A stretch of 60,417 nt of DNA from Methyloversatilis sp. (GTDB taxonomy: Bacteria; Pseudomonadota; Gammaproteobacteria; Burkholderiales; Rhodocyclaceae), in the NCBI RefSeq assembly GCF_030696805.1, contig NZ_JAUYRO010000052.1, positions 1-60,417 on the forward strand, written 5' to 3'. A program made the translations under genes and the position numbers. Below, piece after piece: positions 55,164-60,417 of this stretch. Below the pieces are notes generated by a model that had not been told where the DNA came from, did no database searches, and worked only from the letters and a program-made list of their open reading frames with translations. Each line of letters opens with the position of its first letter. Position 1 is the stretch's first letter.

Positions 55164-55700
55164 GTGACTGAATGGGCGCCGACATTGCACACGACCCGCT
55201 GCCTGCTGCGCAAGCCGCTGCCGTATGACGCCCCGGCGCTGTTCGCGCGCGTCAGCGGTGACGCGCGGGTGACGCGCTATCTCGGATGGGCTGCGCACGC
55301 CGAACCAGCACAGACGCAGCGGCAGATTTCGCACGACCTCGCGCGCTGGCAGCGCAACGCAGCACGCACCTGGGTGCTGGTCACCGGCGACGGTGAAGCA
55401 GGCGGCTTGCTGCAACTGCTCGGCCAGGGACATTCGATGCGCCTCGGCTTCGCGCTGGCACGCGATCTGTGGGGCCGTGGCCTCGCGTCCGAAGCGCTGG
55501 CGGCCATCCTCGATGAAGCGTTCAGCCACCGATCGCTGTACCGGGTCGAGGCCGTGAGCGACATCGACAATCCGCGCTCGGCGCGTACGCTCGAACGCGT
55601 CGGCATGCAGACCGAGGGCCTGCTGCGCCGCTACATCCTGCATCCCAATGTCTCGCCGGAGCCGCGTGACGTGCTGCTTCATGCCAAAGTGCGACCATGA
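55164..55700 (+). CDS. GNAT-family N-acetyltransferase (RimJ-like)
   Basis: A 178-residue acetyltransferase of the RimJ/RimL type: TTRCLLRKPLPYDAPALFAR at the start, the acetyl-CoA loop GRGLASEALAAIL near residues 110-122, and NPRSARTLERVGMQTEG near 136-152. It uses a GTG start with weak SD. The 3' end overlaps the next gene by 4 bases. Substrate unknown; no evident link to nitrogen fixation. Confidence 0.85.
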   Translation: MTEWAPTLHTTRCLLRKPLPYDAPALFARVSGDARVTRYLGWAAHAEPAQTQRQISHDLARWQRNAARTWVLVTGDGEAGGLLQLLGQGHSMRLGFALARDLWGRGLASEALAAILDEAFSHRSLYRVEAVSDIDNPRSARTLERVGMQTEGLLRRYILHPNVSPEPRDVLLHAKVRP

Positions 55701-56311
55701 ACAGCCCGTCACCCGACAAACCCTATGCGCCTTCCTGCGATCGCAACGGTGAAGTCATCCTGGAGCGCCTGCGCATCCACTTCGCCGATCGCCGGACCGT
55801 GCTCGAAATCGGCAGCGGCACTGGCCAGCACGCGGCGCGCTTCGCGGCAGCGCTGCCGCATCTGCGCTGGCAGTGCACCGATCGCGAAGACATGCTGCCG
55901 GGCATCCACATGTGGCTCGATGACGCGGCGCTGCCGAACACGCCACCACCGCTGCCCCTGGACGTCAGCCGGTTCTGGCCGGATGCCTGGCATGACGCGG
56001 TGTTCAGCGCCAATACGCTGCACATCATGGCGTGGAGCGAAGTGGTCGCACTGTTCGCCGCGCTGCCGGCCGTGCTGTCGCCGGGCGGCCTGCTGCTGAT
56101 TTACGGTCCCTTCAACTACGCAGGCCGCTTCACCAGCGACAGCAACGCCGAGTTCGACCGCTCGCTCAAGGCCGGCGCACCCCACCGGGGCATCCGCGAT
56201 TTCGAGGCGGTCGATGCGCTGGCTCGCAAAGCTGGCTTGCAGTTGATCGAAGATCACGCAATGCCGGCCAATAACCGGTGTGTCGTGTGGCGACAGGTAC
56301 GGGGCACGTAG
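55697..56311 (+). CDS. DUF938 class I SAM-dependent methyltransferase
   Basis: A 204-residue methyltransferase-fold protein. Motif I is VLEIGSGTGQHAARFA near residues 35-50, and the DUF938 signatures FSANTLHIMAW, GGLLLIYGPFNYAGRFTSDS and HAMPANNRCVVW are present. Enzymatic substrate unknown. Coupled to the acetyltransferase by ATGA overlap. Confidence 0.88.
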   Translation: MNSPSPDKPYAPSCDRNGEVILERLRIHFADRRTVLEIGSGTGQHAARFAAALPHLRWQCTDREDMLPGIHMWLDDAALPNTPPPLPLDVSRFWPDAWHDAVFSANTLHIMAWSEVVALFAALPAVLSPGGLLLIYGPFNYAGRFTSDSNAEFDRSLKAGAPHRGIRDFEAVDALARKAGLQLIEDHAMPANNRCVVWRQVRGT

Positions 56312-56356
56312 CGGCGTGCAACCGGGTTGCAGCGGAAGCGTGCGGCGACGGGCGGT

Positions 56357-56446
56357 CGTTGGGCATCGCTGCGCTCACCCCAACCTACGGGGCTGCGCGA
56401 TTGATCCGTGACCGTAGGTTGGGGTGAGCGCAGCGATGCCCAACAC
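56357..56446. repeat. REP pair between methyltransferase and nif TPR gene
   Basis: A reverse copy (56357-56388) and a forward copy (56415-56446) of the GCGCAGC loop type lie between the convergent methyltransferase gene and the nifVPW operon end. They mark the edge of the nifVPW block. Confidence 0.85.
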
Positions 56447-56487
56447 TAGATCGTCGACTCCCTTTGAGACGACAAACCTGGCCGGGA

Positions 56488-56976
56488 TCAATCGCCGGGC
56501 GCGCTACCGTCGAGCAGCGACGTGAGGACTTCACCGCCCAGCCCTTGCGTGGGGTCGAGGCGGGTGATGTGTCCGACCAGTGCGCGCGCTTCGTCGCTGC
56601 GCCCGGAACGCAGGCAGATGAAGGCCAGCGCCTTCAGGCTGAACAGCCAGAAGCGTGCCGGACCGGTTGACGAAAAATCGCCGTCACCGGGTTGCACCCG
56701 CGTCCAGTCAACATTCAGCTTCGCCTGCCGGCCGGCAACGTCGATGCCCTTGCAGGCGGCCTTTTCGGCCAGCTCGAACTGGCGTCGCCCGGCGTGGAAC
56801 TTGTACAGCAGGTAATACACGGGCAGACATTCCGGCGCGCTGGCCTGCGCTGTCCATAACAGCGCCTCGACCCGTAGCGGCGGCGCACCGACCGCTTCAT
56901 CAAGCAGGCGGCGCACCGCAGGCGGCACGCTGCCACCGAAGAATTCGTCCGCGCTTTCGCCGGTGAACAGATTCAC
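56488..56976 (-). CDS. nif-linked TPR-like helical protein, copy 2
   Basis: A 162-residue helical protein, paralogous to the 30504-31082 gene. The shared core is ARFWLFSLKALAFICLRSGR and LDPTQGLGGEVL, and both have a DW-x2-V element just before it. Here the N-terminal repeat part is shorter. It overlaps the [2Fe-2S] ferredoxin gene by 4 bases, so it may be that protein's partner. Function unknown. Confidence 0.8.
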   Translation of the reverse strand: MNLFTGESADEFFGGSVPPAVRRLLDEAVGAPPLRVEALLWTAQASAPECLPVYYLLYKFHAGRRQFELAEKAACKGIDVAGRQAKLNVDWTRVQPGDGDFSSTGPARFWLFSLKALAFICLRSGRSDEARALVGHITRLDPTQGLGGEVLTSLLDGSAPGD

Positions 56977-57296
56977 CAGACCGCCTCGCCGGCAAGCAGG
57001 CGTTCCACCGGCGCTTCGCCAAGCAGATGCTGGGTGAAAATCTCAGCGACATCGGCCTTGGTCACGTTCGAGTACAGGACGCCTTCCGGATAGACGACGA
57101 CGTTGGTGCCCTGATCGCACGGACCGAGGCAACCCGAGTAGGTCACGGCGATCCTGTCGAAGCAGTTGCGTGCCTGCAGTTCGGCCCAGAAAGTCTGCAG
57201 CACTTCGGCGCCGCCCTTCTGTGCGCAGGAACCACGCGGGTGTCCGTTGGGGCGTTGTTGACTGCATACGAATACGTGTTTGAGCGGCTTGGGCAT
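56973..57296 (-). CDS. thioredoxin-like [2Fe-2S] ferredoxin
   Basis: A 107-residue ferredoxin of the thioredoxin-fold type (Clostridium/Aquifex 2Fe-2S, Shethna protein I). Ligand Cys are Cys11, Cys24, Cys56 and Cys60 (VFVCSQQRPNGH; GSCAQKGG; YSGCLGPCDQG). Such ferredoxins are known in nif regions. It is 24 bases downstream of the ferritin-like gene. Confidence 0.92.
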   Translation of the reverse strand: MPKPLKHVFVCSQQRPNGHPRGSCAQKGGAEVLQTFWAELQARNCFDRIAVTYSGCLGPCDQGTNVVVYPEGVLYSNVTKADVAEIFTQHLLGEAPVERLLAGEAVW

Positions 57297-57320
57297 GATG
57301 CGTCTTTCAGGTTGGAAGGG

Positions 57321-57770
57321 TCAGGCGGTCATGCGGGAGATCCAGTTCTCGATCTCCGTGAGGTGCGCCGCGTCGTCGTGGGCGAAGGCGCGCGCCATCT
57401 TGCGCAGCCCCGGTTCGGGGGCGAGCACGGCCATCGTGGCGTAGTAGCTGTGGCTGCGCCGCTTCAGGTCGAGCGCGCGTTCGAGCGAGCGATACAGGTC
57501 GAGCGCTTCGTCGCTGATGACCTTGACGGCGCTGCGCGGCTTTTCCATTTCGATCGGCCGGATGCGCGGCAACAGCGCGGTCACCGGTAGCGAGCCGCCG
57601 AGCGCCTCACCTGCTTCCATGCGGGCCAGCGAAGCGAGGTTCTGGAAGAAGACTTCGAGTTCGAGATCGCCGGCATTCAGCGCATGCTGCGCAGCCACTT
57701 CGTAGTGGCCGGCCGCTTCGCTTTCAAGCGCGCCGACGCGGGCGAGAAATGTATCGCTGGTATCCATCAT
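57321..57770 (-). CDS. ferritin-like/rubrerythrin-type protein
   Basis: A 149-residue four-helix protein. Carboxylate and His residues are in ESEAAGHYEVAAQ, MEAGEAL and AHDDAAHLTEIENW, consistent with a diiron site; no C-terminal rubredoxin domain. It may scavenge peroxide or oxygen near nitrogenase. It lies between nifW and the [2Fe-2S] ferredoxin gene. Two adjacent ATGs exist; AAGGAG lies before the first. Confidence 0.8.
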   Translation of the reverse strand: MMDTSDTFLARVGALESEAAGHYEVAAQHALNAGDLELEVFFQNLASLARMEAGEALGGSLPVTALLPRIRPIEMEKPRSAVKVISDEALDLYRSLERALDLKRRSHSYYATMAVLAPEPGLRKMARAFAHDDAAHLTEIENWISRMTA

Positions 57771-57794
57771 GACGATCGCACTCCTTGCGCACGT

Positions 57795-58127
57795 TCAGAC
57801 GACCGACGGCAGCGTCGAGCGCAGGCTTTCGAGCGAGACGCGCTGCTGGCCGTCCGCCTCCTGGAATACCTTGAACACTTTTTCCTGCGCCGGCGTGGAC
57901 TTGACGAAGTCTTCATAGGCGCGCAGCAGCAGGCCGCGATAACGCGCATACACAACAGCGGGCTCGCCCTCGGCCACGCCCTGCTCGCCGCGCAGGTACT
58001 GGTAGAAGCGCTTCAGGATGTGCAGCCGGTTCACATTGACGACCGACTGGTCGAAGGGCAGTGCAAAGAATTCCAGGAAATCTTCGGCCGACGAAAGTGT
58101 GGCCAGACGCTGGGTCAGTTCATCCAT
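57795..58127 (-). CDS. nifW: nitrogenase-stabilising protein NifW
   Basis: A 110-residue Nif[36 protein letters not shown] and [20 protein letters not shown] are family blocks. NifW associates with the MoFe protein and aids its protection or P-cluster maturation. It overlaps cysE/nifP by 8 bases. Confidence 0.94.
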   Translation of the reverse strand: MDELTQRLATLSSAEDFLEFFALPFDQSVVNVNRLHILKRFYQYLRGEQGVAEGEPAVVYARYRGLLLRAYEDFVKSTPAQEKVFKVFQEADGQQRVSLESLRSTLPSVV

Positions 58128-58947
58128 GACGATTCACTCCTTGTGGGATGTCGGCGGCGTGCAGGCTGCCGTCGAAGGCGGGTTGAGAACAGGTGTCGTC
58201 GCAGTCGCGACAGGCGCCCTGCATGGCGGGCAGGTCGCCTTTCAGGCGGCCGATCTCGCATTCGAGATCGGCTATGCGTTCGAGCAGACAGGCAAGTGCC
58301 TTGCCGACCGGATCGGGCATCTGGTGGTGGTCGAGGTCGATGCCGCCGTCGGTGATGCGGCGCTGGCTTTTCGGCAGCACCATCCGGCCGGGAATGCCGA
58401 CCACGGTCATGCCGGGCGACACGTCTTCGATCACCACTGAATTGGCGGCCACGCGCGCGCAGTCGCCGACGGTGATGGCACCGAGTATCTTGGCGCCGGC
58501 TCCGACCACGACGCCGGAACCCAGCGTCGGGTGGCGCTTGCCGGCGCTCCAGGTGGTGCCGCCCAGCGTGACGCCGTGATACAGCGTCACGTCGTCGCCG
58601 ATTTCTGCCGTCTCGCCGATCACCACGCAGGCACCGTGATCGATGAAGAAGCGCCGGCCGATGCACGCTGCCGGATGGATGTCCACATTGGTCAGGAAGC
58701 GCGTGACGAAGGACAGCAGGCGCGGCAGATAGCGCAGGCCGCGCAGCCACAGCGCGTGGGAGAGGCGATGCAGCACCAGCGCCTGGATGCCGGGGTAGAT
58801 GGTCAGCAGTTCGAGCGTGCTGCGCGCCGCCGGGTCGCGTTTGAACACGCATGCCACGTCTTCGCGCAGCATGGCGAACAGCCCAAGCGTTGCGGGCGGC
58901 GGGGAGGGATCGATGCAGGGATCCAAGGTGGCGTTGTCCGTATTCAT
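58120..58947 (-). CDS. nifP: serine O-acetyltransferase NifP/CysE
   Basis: A 275-residue serine acetyltransferase with the left-handed beta-helix hexapeptide repeats (about 95-175) and the His-containing [13 protein letters not shown] and [16 protein letters not shown] active-site loops. It makes O-acetylserine to raise cysteine supply for Fe-S synthesis. A Cys-rich tail after residue 230 ([12 protein letters not shown]) extends beyond the usual end. It is coupled to nifV upstream and nifW downstream by overlaps. Confidence 0.92.
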   Translation of the reverse strand: MNTDNATLDPCIDPSPPPATLGLFAMLREDVACVFKRDPAARSTLELLTIYPGIQALVLHRLSHALWLRGLRYLPRLLSFVTRFLTNVDIHPAACIGRRFFIDHGACVVIGETAEIGDDVTLYHGVTLGGTTWSAGKRHPTLGSGVVVGAGAKILGAITVGDCARVAANSVVIEDVSPGMTVVGIPGRMVLPKSQRRITDGGIDLDHHQMPDPVGKALACLLERIADLECEIGRLKGDLPAMQGACRDCDDTCSQPAFDGSLHAADIPQGVNRHG

Positions 58948-60083
58948 GAAGTCTCCCGCTGCGTGCGCATGACCTCGAGGTAGAAATCGGCGAGCTGGGT
59001 GGCGTCCGGTTCGCGCTTGTTGCGCGTGGCGTAGGCGCGGATGCGCTCGATGATCTGTGCGACTTCCGGCACCGACGGGTACATGCCGAGCTGCGCGTAC
59101 GCGGCGAGTACCGCGTGCGAGCCCGAATGCTTGCCCAGCACCATGCGGTGCGAACGGCCCAGTTCGGCCGGGTCGAAGCTCTGGTAGTTGAGCGGGTTCT
59201 TGATCAGGCCATCGACATGGATGCCTGACTCGTGGGTGAACACGTGGGAACCGACGATGCTCTTGTTGGCGGCGATGCGCCGGCCCGATGCCCGCTCGAC
59301 CAGGTGCGATATCTGCACCAGCGACTGCGTCGTGATGCCGGCATCGGCCCCGTGGATGTGGCGCATCGCCATCACCACCTCTTCCAGCGGCGCATTGCCG
59401 GCGCGCTCGCCCAGACCGTTCACCGTCGTGTTGGCATGCGTTGCCCCGGCGCGGAAGGCGGCCAGCGTGTTGGCGGTGGCCAGCCCGAGATCATTATGGG
59501 CATGCATTTCGATTTCGATGTCGACCGCGCGACGCAGGCGCGACACCATCATCCAGGTGCCGAACGGGTCGAGCATGCCCAGTGTGTCGGCGAAACGCAC
59601 ACGGCGCGCGCCGGCCCGCTGCGCTTCTTCGGCTACGCGGCACAGGAAGTCGATGTCGGCACGCGATGCGTCTTCCATGCCGACGCTGACGTCGACGCCG
59701 GCATCGAGCGCACGTCCGACGTGCGGCACGATCTGCGCCAGCACCCATTTACGGCTGCGCCGCAGCTTGGATTCGAGTTGCAGGTCGGACACCGGCAGTG
59801 ACATGTGCACGATGTCCACCGGACAGCGCAGCGCGGCATCGAGATCGGCATCGACCATGCGCGCCCACACCATCAGCTGCGACGACAGATGCTGCGAGGC
59901 GATGTCCTGGATGACTTCGATCTCCGCTTCACCCATCGTCGGAATGCCGATTTCCATTTCCGGCACGCCGGCCAGTGCCAGCGCGCGGGCGATGGTGCAC
60001 TTCTCGTCTGCAGTGAACGCAACGCCAGCGGTCTGCTCGCCGTCGCGCAGCGTAGTGTCATTGATGATGAAGTCGGCTGCCAT
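58944..60083 (-). CDS. nifV: homocitrate synthase NifV
   Basis: A 379-residue DRE-TIM metallolyase that condenses acetyl-CoA and 2-oxoglutarate into homocitrate, the organic acid of FeMo-co. It has [16 protein letters not shown] near residues 7-22, [18 protein letters not shown] with the metal His pair, and [19 protein letters not shown]. The start [10 protein letters not shown] follows GGGAGGAA. A sigma-54 promoter and an exact NifA site lie upstream. Confidence 0.96.
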   Translation of the reverse strand: MAADFIINDTTLRDGEQTAGVAFTADEKCTIARALALAGVPEMEIGIPTMGEAEIEVIQDIASQHLSSQLMVWARMVDADLDAALRCPVDIVHMSLPVSDLQLESKLRRSRKWVLAQIVPHVGRALDAGVDVSVGMEDASRADIDFLCRVAEEAQRAGARRVRFADTLGMLDPFGTWMMVSRLRRAVDIEIEMHAHNDLGLATANTLAAFRAGATHANTTVNGLGERAGNAPLEEVVMAMRHIHGADAGITTQSLVQISHLVERASGRRIAANKSIVGSHVFTHESGIHVDGLIKNPLNYQSFDPAELGRSHRMVLGKHSGSHAVLAAYAQLGMYPSVPEVAQIIERIRAYATRNKREPDATQLADFYLEVMRTQRETS

Positions 60084-60109
60084 GTCGCGATTCCTCCCGA
60101 CAGTCATTC

Positions 60110-60125
60110 AGCAAGCGCTATGCCA
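60110..60125 (-). promoter_or_regulatory. sigma-54 promoter of the nifV operon
   Basis: On the minus strand: TGGCATAGCGCTTGCT, with GG-N10-GC spacing and perfect TTGCT, about 27 bases before nifV. It drives nifV, nifP, nifW and the three genes after them. Confidence 0.85.
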
Positions 60126-60229
60126 TCACCCGAATTGATCGCAACAGAATGATATTAATGAGTTTTTTGATTTCCAAACTGCACCCCGGTCGGCAGTGAA
60201 GCAAAGCGGCGTGGCGCGCCTGTCGGCTT

Positions 60230-60245
60230 TGTGTCGTTTGCAACA
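60230..60245. promoter_or_regulatory. NifA upstream activator site of nifV
   Basis: TGTGTCGTTTGCAACA is an exact TGT-N10-ACA site, about 120 bases upstream of the nifV promoter, the usual distance for NifA activation through DNA bending. Confidence 0.78.
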
Positions 60246-60277
60246 GGGGAAGAACAGGAGGGCGTGACGAGAGGCCC

Positions 60278-60321
60278 GGATGACATCCAGTCGTGGCGCG
60301 CGCCACGACAGGATGTCATCC
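60278..60321. terminator. 44-bp near-perfect palindrome after nifA
   Basis: GGATGACATCC and GGATGTCATCC form the ends, with an inner GTCGTGGCGCGCGCCACGAC core; only one central pair of positions mismatches. It begins 5 bases after the nifA stop codon. There is no T-run, so it could be a terminator or an mRNA 3' end protector. Confidence 0.55.
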
Positions 60322-60325
60322 CAAG

Positions 60326-60417
60326 CTAGAAGCGCCGGACTTCGATGTCGTACGTCTTCAGTGCATATCCCATCTGGCGCGGCGGGGTGTTGAGCAGTCG
60401 GGCCGCCGTGGCCGGCA
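60326..60417 (-). CDS. nifA: NifA C-terminus (partial, cut by the window)
   Basis: The last 29 codons and stop of a gene reading into the window end. The peptide ATAARLLNTPPRQMGYALKT, with YDIEVRRF to the stop, is the Fis-type helix-turn-helix end of the sigma-54 activator NifA. It is upstream of and co-directional with nifV. The remainder lies outside the window, so domain content and any NifL are unknown. Confidence 0.85.
   Translation of the reverse strand, partial: PATAARLLNTPPRQMGYALKTYDIEVRRF

Noticed and set aside
54910-55167. 85-codon plus-strand frame in the gap before the acetyltransferase
   Set aside because: Arg/Ala/His-rich composition typical of a non-coding GC-rich frame, with no SD and no recognisable motif.

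Overview
The window is about 60 kb of GC-rich DNA carrying most of a molybdenum-nitrogenase (nif) island from a diazotrophic proteobacterium. A betaproteobacterium of Rhodocyclales type (Azoarcus-, Dechloromonas- or Methyloversatilis-like) is the best guess. The reasons are the nif gene content, the rnfABCDGEH operon next to nif, sigma-54 (-24/-12) promoters, and a housekeeping-type Isc system placed among the nif genes. The genus cannot be fixed from the sequence alone.

Layout. (1) 1-9.5 kb is non-nif flank: a TetR-controlled tripartite RND efflux system with an SDR enzyme, a divergent outer-membrane lipoprotein, and a YegD-like Hsp70. (2) 9.7-18.9 kb, minus strand: a DedA-rhodanese fusion, then the operon rnfABCDGEH, SagB-like oxidoreductase and rhodanese-ankyrin protein, read from a sigma-54 promoter. 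(3) 19.1-23.8 kb, plus strand: sigma-54 promoter, iscS-iscU-erpA-like-iscA-hscA-fdx, without iscR or hscB. (4) 23.9-28.0 kb: selO-ohr-small ORF on the minus strand, divergent from an FAD oxidoreductase. (5) 28.1-37.5 kb, plus strand: a 16-gene run behind one sigma-54 promoter, nifB-fdxN-iscA-like-TPR-LRV-nifZ-nifZ2-orf-nifS-nifT-orf-DegT-like-SIR2-like-2Fe2S ferredoxin-Cys-rich-HepT-like. (6) 37.6-44.1 kb: an operon of truncated globin, unknown gene and nifO, divergent from nifHDK across a shared control region with an exact NifA site. (7) 44.1-45.8 kb: palindromic repeats, a RAYT transposase and a Rieske protein. (8) 45.8-54.2 kb: pseudo-receiver, AAA+ ATPase and nifF on the minus strand; an unknown gene and nifENX-DUF269-CCE_0567-fdxB-nifQ on the plus strand. 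(9) 54.2-56.4 kb: repeats, an FmdB-type protein, an acetyltransferase and a methyltransferase. (10) 56.5-60.4 kb, minus strand: nifA 3' end, nifV, nifP/cysE, nifW, a ferritin-like protein, a thioredoxin-like [2Fe-2S] ferredoxin and a TPR protein.

How it works together. IscS/IscU and the second cysteine desulfurase NifS supply Fe-S clusters. NifB makes NifB-co, NifEN and NifX mature it, NifQ supplies Mo, and NifV supplies homocitrate. NifH, NifD and NifK form the enzyme, with NifZ, NifW and NifT as assembly or unknown-role factors. Rnf, flavodoxin and several ferredoxins provide low-potential electrons. The globin, Ohr and rubrerythrin-like proteins suggest oxygen and peroxide management. NifA with sigma-54 is the evident regulator. 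No three-domain nifU, nifL or nifM is visible.

The least expected content has three parts. First, a 269-bp inverted-repeat element lies between nifD and nifK and holds two opposed copies of a structured motif, with a third copy at 9.5 kb. Second, a GTAG-headed REP family with about 20 copies sits at operon joins, together with its probable transposase. Third, a set of nif-operon proteins (DegT-, SIR2-, HepT- and receiver-like) have lost the catalytic residues of their families.
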